Assembly: GCF_029633865.1 (NCBI RefSeq)
Contig: NC_079224.1
Location: 21,171,994-21,235,993, forward strand
Direction of reading: 5' to 3'
Source: Lampris incognitus
Taxonomy: Eukaryota > Chordata > Actinopteri > Lampriformes > Lampridae
DNA length: 64,000 bases
Made by a program: the position numbers and the translations under genes. The number at the start of each line of letters is the position of its first letter. The stretch's first letter is position 1. Positions 11,749 through 24,669 of the stretch are shown piece after piece. Below the pieces are notes generated by a model. The model worked only from the letters and a program-made list of their open reading frames with translations, was not told the origin of the DNA and did not search any database.

Positions 11749-14700
11749 GTGTGTGTGTGCGTGCGCGTGTGTGTGTGCGTGTGTGCGTGCATGTGACCAG
11801 GTGGCAGGAGAGGCCAATGAGAACCAGGTATGTGAGGCATTAAGAAGGTACAATGAGAGGGAGAATTTCACACAAGAGGCACTCATCCATCTCTACAATA
11901 TAACTGCTAACATGGACAAACCTCGCCCAAATATCCTCAAGGTGCCTCACTACACACCCCTTTCCTCTTCACACAGGACATCCTGGTCACTATTGTACAA
12001 AAGGCAGAATCTTTTGATATCAAAGATTGGATTGCACTACACAAAATATGTACTGGAATGGGTATTAATCAAAACTGTTATTCAACCATTACACATATTT
12101 CATCCCTCTTCTGCCCAGAGGCTTTGGAATGGTACAGTACCTAGGAAAAGTCATACGACTACCAGTAGTTTTTTTTTTACTGTTAATGATGCCTTTTGAG
12201 CAATTGTACATAAAATACCTTGGACGAGAACACCACAGTGGTTGCTGGTGAAGAAGGGGAAAGCCTGAAACTCCCTCCTCATCCTACCCCACCTTTGCTC
12301 TGCCTCACCCATCCCGTCTAGCCAGACGTTCCTACCTAGTTCTGGGTGTAGAAGCATCTGTTAGCGGTCTCAAAAAACAAGCCCGTATGGTGAATCTGAT
12401 GCTAAACTTACTTTGACCTCCTTTTACTTGTAGCTGGTGGTGAGTGGGATGCAGAGTCACCTGAGCTCCCTGCATGTGCAGCTAGTGGCCACGGCGTGTG
12501 TGTTCAACCTGACCACCCAGGACCTGGCGGAGTCCATGCCCGTTCACCTGCTCAGCAGCGCAGTCAACCAGCTGCTGCATGCCATGAACAGCTTCCCCAA
12601 CCACCAGCAGGTAGGGAGAGTTCATCCATGGTCCACGCTGCTGTCATTACAATGTAGTTACAGAGCAACAAGCTGTCACCAAACACAGATGCATCTGTTG
12701 TCACTAGTCGACTTGTTGGCCTGATGTTGAGTAAATATCTAACTTGAGCTTGTTGGATTTGGTAACAGCGTCAACTGTCTCTGTCTTCTCGTTGAAGTTT
12801 GATCACCAACGTTAGTTTTGTTTGGAGCGCCTTGTTAAGCTCGTGTTTTTACATACTACACAGTCAGTTGCGTTCGTAGTTTAATCTTGTTCCTTTTCTG
12901 ACTGAATTACACCATAAATATGTGAATAAGAGCTGCAACTTTAAGGGTTATCAAAATACACGTACAGGTGGGATTGTGGGATGTCCCTCACAGATTTTTT
13001 CTTTTGTAGAAACAAATGGGGACACAGCAGTTTATTTTTCCTATTTGTAAAAGTTTGAAAAGCTTGCCCAAAGCTGAAAGTGAACTTTTGATAAACATGT
13101 AGAGTATTTGTCATTTTATGATAGCACTGTTATGTATGAAAATATTTTCTCTCTCTCTCTTTCTGTCGCTCTCCATTTCTTTCTCGTCCTCTCTCCCACA
13201 CACATACACAAACAAGGACACGTCAATTCACATCACATTATAATCTAAAAATCATTTTAATGTACTCATATGGAAGTCTTTTGCCCATATTGCTGTTCAT
13301 TGCGTTCTCTGTCTCCTTCTCTTCAGGTGCAGAAGAACTGTCTGCTTGCGCTGTGCAGCGACTACATCCTTCAGGATGTTCCTTTTGACAAGTCAGTTTA
13401 TTTTACACCAATTAGGTTGCGCTATGTTACACAAAACTTCTGCAATGTCAATATTTATCTGTATATTGTATTATATTATCCATACTAAGCAATGTATCTA
13501 CTGAATCCTGAATTTGAAAAAAAAGTTCTGGTAAATTGTAAAAACACCGAATAGGCTTTTTGACTAAGGAGTAGACTTGCAGAAAAGTGAATGTCGACCT
13601 TTACTTTGATCCAAGCCTTGTCAGTGTTTTGTGTGTGATCTCAATGCCATTTCTGTGGTTTAGGTATTTAGCAGCCAAGCTGGTGATGAGCTTGCTGAGC
13701 AGCCACGAGGATCCCACCCTGCAGAGAATGGCTGTGGCTGTCATCTCTATTCTAGTAGCAAAGGTCAAGACAGACGTGCAGTAATTCTCCATTGTTCAGC
13801 TCCAGTTACAATAGTGTGGCACTTCTTATTCCCATCTATTAAGCATCACGCCTTAACAGGCAACATTCAATTAACACCAGTTTTGGTTGTATTTTAGACA
13901 TAGTCTGATACTTGGAAATTTGGGGTTCAATCACCATTGCAAAAAGTAGCCTCAATTTCCTGTTTTATGATCTCATTCAGTTGTGTTTGGTAGTTAATGA
14001 GCCTATTTCTCTGTGAAATCTGATGAAACCCTGTAGACTAGTAAATTATGCATGGCAAACAGCAAGGTAAAGTATTGAAATGTATTGATACATTATCCCA
14101 CAAGGGTTATCTTCAAGTGAGCTCCATCTCATTGTTATTTTTAGGGATGATTCACATGTTGACTTGTGGTTTTGACTTGGCAAAAAGTCAACCACTGATC
14201 TGTTTGTTTTATTTGCAGTTGTCCACAGAGGAGACCGCACAGCTGGGCACTGACAAGTCTATTATGAAGGTATGTGTACCGTTACACGGTGTTTACTTTC
14301 AATCTCAATCTTACACTACTTCCTTTGTCTAGCAGTGGAAATATGTGTGATTCTACTTCTCCCCCTACTCCTTCTCTCTGGTTTTCAATTACGTACTGTA
14401 TATTTTCATTCACTCTGCACTATCGCTTTCTGCAGTTCTCCATTGACTTTTGCCTTCTCTATTTACCACTACTTTGCTATTCCGTACTTCTCTATACCTC
14501 TATGCAGTCAAACCCAGTCGTCCTTCTGCTTGAATCTGTCTATACAGTGTTTATCTGTTTTTGCAGTCATTTGTAAACTGTATTTCAGTTGTACTATTAT
14601 TTAGTTCACCACTGCACACACAACAGGGAGTAAATGTCTACTGTATTCTAAAAATGGTATGAAAGTTGAACCTTGTATCTGTCTTTGTTCTTTCATGCTG

Positions 14701-15044
14701 TCTTTGCCATCTCTTCTTTCTGTATATCCTAACCCCGTCTTTTTTCTTGCTTTCTCTCTCGTTCTCATTCTCCCTTCCTACCTACCTCACTGTCAGTTCC
14801 TCACGGCTCTTCCTCTCTTTCCACCATTCTCTCCCTGATAGCAGCTGCTGGGTATTGTGCAGCAGAAAGCGATGATGGGCGTGGTGGACACCACTCTGAA
14901 GTTTGCCCTGAGTGCTCTCTGGAACCTCACCGATGAGACGCCCACTGCAGCCCGCCACTTCATCCAATGCCAGGGCCTGGAGCTGTATGAGGAGGTGTTG
15001 GAGGTAATGTCATAAAGCCCAAGCAAACACTGGTGTACTCAGTG

Positions 15045-15130
<86 letters not shown>

Positions 15131-17605
15131 GCACGCCACAGTCATATTAGCAGGAATCCACACACACAAGCGAGCATGCACACATGCATATTGTATACAA
15201 ACAGCAATATGGCTGTGCCTGAGCTCATACACACACATAAGAGAACATGAGAATATACTAGAAGCACTTACATATACATGAAATACAGTTGCTGAACATT
15301 ATATTCTTTAAAAATGAATGAAAAATACTTGTTCTCTATAGATCCTAGAACCTATTATAATACAGTATGAGTTGTACAAAGTTTCACAAAATTTGCAATT
15401 CTATCTCCTCTTGCTGCCCCCTTTTTGCATTGCAGTCCTACTACACTGAATCGTCCATTCAGCAGAAAGTTCTGGGCCTTCTGGTGGGTTTGGTGTGTGT
15501 ACATGGTGTGTCATTTAGTCAGTGTGCTACCTGTTGTAACATAAACATGCATGTTTTAATATTTTTAGCTTTTTAAGAATGATTTTTGAAGCCTACACAG
15601 AGAGTATCTGCTCAAAAAGAAATCACTCTTCCTTTAAACTAAAGGGCTGGATTCTCTTATAGTCCAGTTGTAACTTTTCCCCAACTTCTTACTTTTGTTG
15701 TACAACCATTCTCATACATGGATCCTGCTGTCTTGTGACCCCAGAAAGAAAAGCATCTGGAATTTGGAAGATCTGTTAGCTATTTTCATATTCTTCAACA
15801 CCATTTGAAGTTGATTTCCCGACATGAATTAATATGATTCTGTCTGTGGAAAGGGTACTAATTCTTGTGGATGCAAAGTGACTTGCATGCTGAAAATTTT
15901 GTGGATTCATTTGTACACCCAGCCCCCCAGTCTTATCTTGTGACCTTTAACACTTGTGTGATAAGGCGACACGCTGTATTGATTATTTTTACTTTCATTA
16001 CTACTATTCAGCTGAGCTCAGCACCATCTTATCTCCTGTTGTTCTAGAACAACATAGCAGAGGTGGTGGATCTGCAGGGGGACCTGATGGAAGAGGACCT
16101 GTTGGAGCACATCCTCAACCTGCTGCAGGACTCCCAGGTGGAGGTCGGGGTCCGCTACTTTGCTGGGGGGGTCCTGGCTCAGCTCACCTCCAGACCAGAG
16201 GCCTGGACGCTGGAAGAAGAGCTCCACACAGCCATTTTGGAACAGCTAGTATGTTGTGTGTGTGTGTGTGTGTATTGGGGGGTATGACAGTGGTTAATGG
16301 TGGTCTGTATGTTCATGTGCCATCAGGCAGTAAGTGAATCTATGACTTCCTCGACTTTTTCCCCCCTTTTTTCAGCATGCTTGCATAATGACATGGATCC
16401 CACCTGAGAGAGAAATGGTGTCTTACAGGTGAGTGGGGGAGAAAAAAAAACTAACGAAAATACAAATTATAAGCACCACAACCTGCATTTTCAAATTATT
16501 CCAATTATTTTATTTGGGAATATTACTTGAACTAGATCTTATATTTTACACCTAATTATATTGTTTGAAAATGCCTTTTTTATGGTTTTGCTTTTGGTTT
16601 TTAGTTCCCTCAGTGCTGTCACATAGGCACCATCATGGTAGGACTGACTAACAGTGCAGAAAAGAGTCACAGAAAGTTTTAGATAATCAAAAGGAGGTCT
16701 CACTCTAGTGTCATTTCCAGTGATTGACAGCTTATCTTGTACTGTCTGGTTGGTGCGGGTATTGCAAACGCCACCTGTCAGGGGCCCTAGACAATGTAAA
16801 ACAAATGTTCATAATGTAATTAGTTGCAAATGCAATTGGACCCAGTTATGCTGTATCTCCTTCCCGTCTCACTTTACTCTTTCATTTCAGATCATTTCGT
16901 CCGTTCATCCCTCTGCTCCAGACCTCCCAGCCCTCTGGGGTGCAACTGTGGGCTGCCTGGGCCATACATCTGGTCTGCAGTCAGAACAGTAAGACAAACA
17001 AACGGACTACCGTGGAAGTGTTTTATTTGGGGGGATCTTGCAGGAGGGTTAGCCGTGATGGCTGCAGGGTGTTATATGTATTGGATAGACGGGATCATTG
17101 CCTTTGTCAGTTTTTATTTTGTGATTGCTCTCTATTTAATGAGGACTATGTTATCCTATCAAATGTGAAATGGAGCTGCTCAGAGGACGGACCAAATTTC
17201 ACCTCATTTGATCGATCATCAGTTTGGATTTTAGCAGTTAAAATGTAAAAGATGGATTTATCAATTGATGGATATAGTCACCGTGTTGGGCACCACTGAT
17301 AATGTGATGGCGGGGTTGATCAGTGTTGACCGGTCATTCTGGTTTGATTCCTTTCTCTTGTTCCCTCACTACTGCCGCCTCATCCACACAAACACCCCTC
17401 CTCTACCTCTCTTTTTATTCTAGCTACACATTACTGCAGTATGCTCCGGAGCGAAGGTGTCGTCAATCTGCTGAGGGGTTTGGCAGCACACACCGACACC
17501 CACAGTGACATCAGAAGACTGGTAGAGCTCATCCTCTGTATGGCAGATCAACATCCGAGTCACACAAGGCCCCTCAACAACCAGCCAGGACCTCAAAGTT
17601 CATGA
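9532..17605 (+). CDS. zyg11: ZYG11-family CUL2 ubiquitin-ligase substrate receptor
   Basis: The gene is complete and intact: 14 exons, 752 codons. Exons: 9532-9534, 10035-10200, 10389-11200, 11801-11941, 12434-12610, 13327-13391, 13664-13763, 14219-14269, 14842-15003, 15436-15483, 16048-16248, 16376-16428, 16891-16988, 17424-17605. All junctions are GT-AG and every phase fits. Residues about 9-20 (LSGLCLAQVCRC) occupy the elongin-BC-binding VHL-box position. Leucine-rich repeats fill exon 3 (about residues 57-327), and armadillo-like helices fill the rest (ACVFNLT, QKNCLLALCSD, ALWNLTDE, SSIQQKVLGLL). Human ZYG11B (744 aa) and ZYG11A (759 aa) have this layout. The family loads substrates with N-terminal glycine degrons onto CUL2-RBX1. 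The start ATG is the last codon of exon 1. The protein looks well diverged from human ZYG11B, so the paralogue (zyg11, zyg11a or other) is uncertain. Confidence 0.93.
11296..11470. repeat. Fish interspersed repeat fragment in zyg11 intron 3
   Basis: The string runs from ATTCCATCCATCCATTGTCT through TATCCTAGCAGGCATTGGGC to CATTCACACCTATGGGCAG. It matches, from memory, a very common teleost interspersed repeat. It is non-coding here. Confidence 0.55.
11659..11793. repeat. GT microsatellite abutting the exon 4 acceptor of zyg11
   Basis: About 130 bp of (GT)n with a few GC units run to within 8 bases of the AG at 11799-11800. It takes the place where a polypyrimidine tract would be expected. Confidence 0.95.
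15044..15129. repeat. AC microsatellite just after the zyg11 exon 9 donor
   Basis: A pure (AC)n tract of about 43 units starts 40 bp after the exon 9 donor at 15004. Confidence 0.95.
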
Positions 17606-18519
17606 TTTCAGCACCGGGATGACAAATGTAAATGTTGTGCATTTTTTTAGACTTATGCTCAGGAAAATAGAGGTGTGAGTTCGGAGGAATGTGATTATTT
17701 GTAAGTATTTTGAGGTAAGATTTTTATTTAAATCTCATTTTAGGAAATATTCATTGAAATGTATTATGTATGAATGAATACTCCAATTAATAGAGACATA
17801 TGAATACCTTTTCTATCAACGCTTTTTTCAGCTCTATGGCTAGATCCCAAGACTGTCACTAGATGGTGCTTAAACACTGTACTGTAGCTCCAGGGCAATT
17901 TTGTTCTCAGAATCTGTCTGGAAAAACACTTTATGCATTATTAATTTAATAGAAGTGAGCAGAAAAAAGAAAAAAGATATACGTGTCCTGTGGTAAGTTA
18001 GCGAAACATCCTGAACCCTTTGTGCTCTGCCCAGCTGTAATACGCATTGGATCTGTAACCGAGGGCGTCATTATAAAACAGTCATGCTCGAAATCAAAGT
18101 ACGTTACTCCATCTCTCTCCTCCCCTCACCCTCTCTTTCCTCCCTCGATCGGCTCTCTAATGTATCCTAGATACAGAATTCATCATTTTATGTAACACAG
18201 GCAAGAAGAGGGGACTGCTCATAGGCATCCATGGAGTCTGTCCTAACTTGGCCTATTAATAATTCCTTTTGAAAAGTGGATTAACAAGCTCAAACAAATG
18301 TTTGAGCCATACCGTCATGTTCAAATTTTAAGGGTCATTTCCCCTTGATTCATGTTTTTAAATAGTCTGAAGGAGTTTTTAAGGGATTTACTGATTGAAA
18401 CATAACCTTTGACCTTGGATTATAGTGCGGTTCGACTGGATAAGCCGTGAAGACCATGCATCCTGAGCTGGGATCAGTTTTGTTATTTGGTGTGCAAACC
18501 CAATTCGATCTGATCTGAG
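17606..18519 (+). other. 3' flank of zyg11, including the unmarked 3' UTR
   Basis: No AATAAA is found close to the stop codon, so the transcript end cannot be placed. No second gene is seen. Confidence 0.4.
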
Positions 18520-18528
18520 GGCCATAAT

Positions 18529-18961
18529 CCCCCCCTTTTTTTTCTCCCCAATTGTATCCAGCCGATTACCCCTCTCTTCCGAACCATCCCAGTCGCTGCT
18601 CCACCCCCTCTGCCGATCTGAGGAGGGCTGCAGACTACCACGTGCCTCCTCCGATACATGTGGAGTCGACAGCCGCTTCTTTTCACCTGACAGTGAGGCG
18701 TTTCACCAGGGGAACATATTGCGTGGGAGGATCATGCTATTACCCCCTCCCCTCCCCCCCGAACAGGTGCCCCGACCAACCAGAGGAGGCGCTAGTGCAG
18801 CGACCAGGACACATAACCACATCCGGCTTCCCACCAGCAGACACGGCCAATTGTGTCTGTAGGGATGTTTGACCAAGCCAGAGGTAACACGGGGATTTGA
18901 ACCAGCAATCCCCATGTTGGTAGGCAACGGAATAGACTGCTACGCTATCGTGATGCCCCCT
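18529..18961 (-). mobile_element. tRNA-derived SINE, copy 2
   Basis: Same family and orientation as the copy at 1551. The body runs from CTCCCCAATTGTATCC on the left to the tRNA-like head on the right, with a minus-strand B-box-like GGTTCAAATCC near 18893-18903. The flanks GGCCATAAT at 18520-18528 and 18962-18970 look like the target duplication. Confidence 0.85.
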
Positions 18962-18970
18962 GGCCATAAT

Positions 18971-20712
18971 TTTTTGTCTTATAAATTAAAAAAGATGCTT
19001 AAAGTGATCCATGGTCAACATTTAACTGCAACTTTAGCCTCATGAGCATTTACCTTCGTGTGCCAGTGTTGTGGGACCAGGGGTCAAGAACTCCTGCGAA
19101 TTTGTTGACATTACCATGAAAAGTTCACATCATGAGACATGTGAGGAAAAGCCAGTGCAAACCGAGGCCACAAGGTGATTATGTTAGGGTGGCTGATGCT
19201 TACTCCCCGGTGTCAGGTCTATGTGTGGAAAACCTAGCATCAGATGGATTGCCTTCACGGAGGTAAGATGAATAGAACAGACAAAGGATGATAGTCGTGG
19301 GCTTTGTTTATCGGGTCTTAAGTTTCTGTCTCCATCTCAAAGACCCTATCAATATTCAAGTGACACAGGAGACCGCGCCTGAAAGACTCGTTCAGAGATG
19401 GCTCAACGGATGAAGGGAAATGGGATGGGGTGGGTGGGGGGGTGAATGAGGTAAAGGAAAGTACAGTGAGTAAAGGAGCAGAATGATGGACAGATGGCGA
19501 GAGTATGGGGCACAAACAGACGGGCAAAGACTAGGTTGGGAGGAAGAGGAGAAAGATAGAAATAGAGGTGCATAAAACCAGAACAAATAATGCGAGGGAG
19601 CGATAAAAAGGAGAAAGAGACATGTTTAAAGGGAACAAAGTGAGTTATAGGAAATTACTGACCATTTCACACTCCATGATTGTTCCCTGTCTCAGTGTAT
19701 AGTATCATTGTGCCAGCTCTTGTGCTGCAGCTTAGTGTGAGTAAGCATCTGGTTATCTCATATAGGCAGCCAGCTCTATTGGCTTATCATAATTGTGCAC
19801 CAGTCTGGGCACTCAGAATATTCTACTAGAATCTTGTGTGTGCATTTGTTGTTTTTTTTTTTTTTTTTTGGATTGCATGTTATATACATCAGAGGGAGAG
19901 AGAGAGAGAGAGAAGTCCACTCAACTTCTTAAGTATTTTCTCATTCATTTGTACATGAAGGCTGAGCAAAGCAGGCAGAGGAGAGAAGTTTCCGGTGGGA
20001 TTCGAACTGACATGATTCGTACAAGATGTGTGACTCCACAAACAACAGATATAACTACTGGACACTTCAGAGCACCAATGTGTAAAGTATGTATTTGCCC
20101 ATGTATGTAAATATATGTGTGCGTGTGTGTGCGTGTGTGTGTGCGTGTGTGTGTGTATGGGGGGGGGGGTTGTAAATCTATGAGCCTCTTTTTGCATGTC
20201 TGTCCACGTATTTGGAGGCTGACCAAAAAACGGACCATAAGGTCAACATCAGAGTTTTGGGTTTGCATGCTAATGAAACCACCAGTGGCCTACTAAATAC
20301 CCAGAGAGCAAAGAAGGAGAACAGCACATTAAAAAAAAAGAAGAAGCAGAAAGCGAGGTCAAACAACGAGACAAAGCAACAAAAAAAAAAACTTCTCTAG
20401 GCAGTACTGTGACACACAAAAGGACACAACAGCTCCTCTCCAATGACCTTTTATTGCTGTGAGAAGATACAGAGTTGGCAGGCCCCTGAGCCTGTGTACA
20501 GATATAACACATACGTACGATCCACCTCCATGCCAAATAAAGGCAGGGGCAACTGGCTTACTCGTTGACATCAACCAATGGCCACTTTCCCAGTGGAGGA
20601 CTAACTAGAACTTGTTAAAGCCAGGTCCAAATGAAATATGTGAACAAACTAGTCATTAACTTGAATCAATAGCTCAGCCGACAGACAAATCCTATCTGCT
20701 GACAACACTGAT
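18971..20712. other. Intergenic DNA
   Basis: No gene is supported. Simple repeats only: a T run near 19852-19870 and a GT-rich tract at about 20115-20158. Confidence 0.5.
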
Positions 20713-21019
20713 GGGCCTCATTAATCAATAGTTTGTACAGATAAATGTGCGCTTGCACACCCATGGGATTTTTTAGCCCTGAAGTTTGTCTCACAGACTA
20801 TTATAGAACCTGGGTAACCCCTAAATTGAGACACCAATTGGCTGACACTGATGTCTTTGCAAGGCCGGGCGGTTGCTCGTTGCAAGATGTTAGGAGGAAG
20901 GAATTACAAATAACCGTCAGGCTTTACTCCTGCCGGTCAGATATACTTGAGGGCTAAAAAAAATTCCATGAGTGTGTATGAACAAAGTTGTCTGTACGAA
21001 CGATAGATGAATGAGGCCC
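20713..21019. mobile_element. Harbinger-like MITE, copy 1
   Basis: A 307 bp non-coding element begins GGGCCTCATTAATCAATAG and ends GATGAATGAGGCCC, so its ends are inverted repeats; the subterminal parts also pair (GCCCTGAAGTTTGTCTC left). Related copies are at 25435 and 52611. The flanking triplets GAT and AAT differ at one position. Confidence 0.7.
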
Positions 21020-21557
21020 AATGATGACAGAAATGTTATGATGCAAAGAGTGAAATTAGTACATAGAAAACCCTGGATAGCCCGCTTTGGCTTGGACTGA
21101 CAGCCAAGCTAACCAGTCTTTCATCAGTTTGCTTGACATGCAGTCGCATTGTACCGTTGTGCTTATTCCTGTCTCCCTTTCTGGGCCTTTGTGCCTTCAG
21201 AAAAAAGTAAGCAAAACCGTCTGGAAGATAAAAAAAAAAAATAGGGAGCACTCATGACAGTATTCACTATTTATATGTTTACAATTGTAAGCATAAGTAA
21301 TGTTATTAACTTAATGTAAGTCGCAGCAGTTCCTTTACATAATGTCCAGTCCCAGCTTGGCAAAGCAGCATGGTTGGCTTGATTTAGTGGTATATGGTTG
21401 ACAGGAAATCGGTTCTGCCATCCATATCAGACAATGAAATGATGTTGAAATGCTTGAAACCCAGGCACTCAGTTACTCAGCTATCACTGCCAATATATTC
21501 CTTATCTTTGGTTTGATCTATGTCTTTGCTCTTTAATGAATTGATTTTCTTCATATT

Positions 21558-21593
<36 letters not shown>

Positions 21594-23570
21594 ACATATA
21601 CGCAAGGGGGAAGGTGAATATGCAGCATTCAAGAGTAGATGTGCCCTTAGACGTTTATAATAGCTGGTTTGCCTTCGTTGCTGATCTACAGAAGCGTGCA
21701 TCTAAAGCCATTTTGTGTTTATCGCAGTTTGATTCACAAGTGAAAAGACCTACAGGTAGTGAATAACACTCTGGGTCGTCATACACCTCATAGATATGCG
21801 GGTCATAATACACTGGCTTGTGTTATTTCAGCAAAATGCCCGAGAGACACAGCTATGCTATTGGTGTGATTGTGGCTAGGCTAAACTCAGGACAGCACAG
21901 TCCTGGGGCACTTACAGCCCAATAATCCACACTGGCTGGCCACAGAAAGGACACAGATTCAGTGCTTCACACAGACCTCCATAGTAAAGAACAAAAATCT
22001 ATAAGACAACATAAATATTGCCTTAACTAGTGCTATGCAACAAATTGAATATTTGATTGACTGTTTTGAGGGACACCGTTCTGTTCAGCTTTGTGTTATT
22101 ATTGGGGGATCTTGGTGTTGCACGATTGGGGACCAAATGTCCTACAGAACTGCCAAGTGGTGATTCTTGGATTTTTAAACGATTTGCTAATAGGGGCAGA
22201 ACCAACAGGTTTGTGTTTTATGTATTCAGAATGTTGAAATTCAGCACATTTATTAGTTGTATGATCTCCTGTTGACTGTGTATGCTGATGTTAAATGTGG
22301 TAGGCAGAGAGACAGGGAGTAGGTGCAGCTTTCCATGTATGGGTTTATCAAGACTGGGAGACATGTAGGCGTTCCTTGTCATTCCATCTGGGTCACTGTG
22401 GTGACATGAGTTAGGGGCAACCCGTGATCCTATTCCGCAGCCCCCACCCATCCCCTCGTCTCACTTGGCGCCTGTGGCATCCAATTGCCTAATCGGCAAA
22501 ACATGACGTACACTTCTACTTGAGCCTATCTGAAATATGCATAAATTGTATGTACATATAGATGCAAGTTTTTTTTTCACATATCTTAACGGACATGCAC
22601 ATTATGTAATTCATACTTCATAGACCAGAGGAACCCATGCAAATATGACCCTTGACAGTGAGCTAAGGTTGCAATGTTCTGAGCCATTTGAGCATACTGT
22701 TTTAGCAGGCAACTTACAGCTACAGTACATGGGGTCACTATTATTCATATTAGTCACTATTATCCATATATGTGTGGCATACAGCTATGCCATGCAAGTA
22801 ATGTGTAGATCATTACATGCATAGTTATGCATAATATTGTGAGGCATGGTTACTGCATCCTCTTAAATAAGGAAAAGGGTAAAGCAAATACACATGCACA
22901 CAAACATAAATACACAAGGTTCATTCCTGAGTGTCTTATTTCGGTTTGTGTAATGAATCGGTATCACACTCATACCAAATGCCTGTCTTCTTGTTTAGAT
23001 CCACATGTTTACTAGCTGTCAACAGGAAGCATGTTACGATAAAGGTCAAGCAGGAAGTAAACTCAGCACCTGAAACTGCCACTCAACAATTCATAAACAA
23101 CTTATTCATAGTGCTGGCTCATTCATTACCCCAGTAGCATTACGTATTTGAACCACCTCAACACACATGGATGTACTGTTGGTAGTAAATGTTTAGGGAA
23201 ATGTTTTCATAGATGATGCATTAACTTCTACGATGACTGCACAATAACAAAAGAAGTTAAAATCATAGATTTGGTGGTACTACCCTCTCACTCCTAACAA
23301 ATAAATGTGACCAGTTTCACTTGTGCACAAAAGGATTAAATTACCACTGACAATAATTTAGAACCAAAGTAACCTAATCAAACCTATTGTTTTTTTCTTG
23401 TACATACTTACACCATGAGTCCAAATCCAATGTGGAAGTGAATTTGACAATGTGATGTGACAAAAAGTGGCTGGTCAAAAATGGGTTCTGATCCAGTGCC
23501 TTCTCACTTCGGTATGCAAAACACAGATGTAAAGAAAAGCAAAACTCGTTTTATTTCTTAAAAGCATACT
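21020..23570. other. Intergenic DNA
   Basis: No coding exon is seen. A GT microsatellite lies at 21561-21592. The rest is AT-rich and without recognised repeats. Confidence 0.5.
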
Positions 23571-23593
23571 TCGTGTGTACTTTTTGTGTACAA

Positions 23594-24628
23594 AAGTACA
23601 CAATGAGAAAGCATATGACAGGGTGCCGAGCGAGGAGGTGTGGTATTGTATGAGGAAGTCGGGAGTGGCAGAGAAGTATGTAAGAGTGTTGCAGGATATG
23701 TATGAGGGCAATGTGACAGTGGTGAGGTGTGCAGTAGGAATAACGAATAGGTTCAAGGTGGAGGTGGGATTACATCAAGGATCAGCCCTGAGCCCTTTTT
23801 TGTTTGCAATGGCGATGGACAGGTTGACGGACAAGATCAGGCAGAAGTCTGCATGGACTATGATGTTCGCCAATGACATTGTGAGCTGTAGTGAGAGTAG
23901 GGAGCAGGTTGAGGAGAACCTGGAGAGGTGGAGGTATGCACTGGAGAGAAGAGGAATGAAAGCCATTAGGAGCAAGACAGAATACATATGTGTGAATGAG
24001 AGGGAGGACAGCTGGATGGTGAAGATGCAAGTAGAGATGAAGAAGGCGTATGAGTTTAAATACTTGGGGTCAACTGTTCAAAGTAACAGGGAGTGCAGAA
24101 GAGAGGCGAAGATGAGTGCTGACAGGGTGGAGTGGGTGGAGAAGAGTGTCAGGAGTGATTTGCGACAGAAGGGTACCAGCAAGAGTTAAAGGGAAGGTTT
24201 AAAAGATGGTAGTGATACCCGCTATGTTGTATGGTTTGGAGATGGAGGCACTGACGAAAAGACAGGAGGCGCAGCTGGAGGTGGCAGAGTTGAAGATGCT
24301 AAGATTTTCAGTGGGAGTGACAAAGGACAGGATTAGGAATGAGTATATTAGAGGGACAGCTCAGATTGGATGGTTTGGAGACAAAGCAAAAGAGACAAGA
24401 TTGAGATGGTTTGGACATGTGTGGAGGAGAGATGCTGGGTATATTGAGAGAAGGATGCTGAATATGGAGCTGCCAGGGAAGAGGAAAAGAGGAAGACCAA
24501 CGAGGAGGTTTATGGATGTGGTGAGGGAAGATGTGCAGGTGGCTGGTGTGACAGAGGAAGATGCAGAGGACAGGAAGGGATGGAAACAGATGATCCACTG
24601 TGGTGACCCCTAATGGGAGTAGCCGAAG

Positions 24629-24656
<28 letters not shown>
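23594..24656 (+). mobile_element. 5'-truncated RTE-type LINE
   Basis: Two adjacent open frames (about 23594-24189 and 24206-24613) encode the C-terminal two thirds of a LINE reverse transcriptase: KAYDRV near the start, VGLHQGSALSPFLFAMAMDR (palm), TMMFANDIV where the family has FADD, EFKYLGSTVQSN (thumb), then MLYGLE, RLRWFGHVWRRD and a final HCGDP. The catalytic second aspartate is asparagine and a shift separates the two frames, so this copy is dead. It ends in a (TAG)n tail, typical of RTE elements. TGTGTACTT at 23574-23582 and 24661-24669 may be the target duplication. The 5' part, including the endonuclease, is missing. Confidence 0.85.
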
Positions 24657-24659
<3 letters not shown>

Positions 24660-24669
24660 ATGTGTACTT

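Noticed and set aside
19990-20040. A tRNA-derived SINE head (GGGATTCGAACTGAC)
   Set aside because: Only a B-box-like string is present, with no A box at proper spacing and no shared body.
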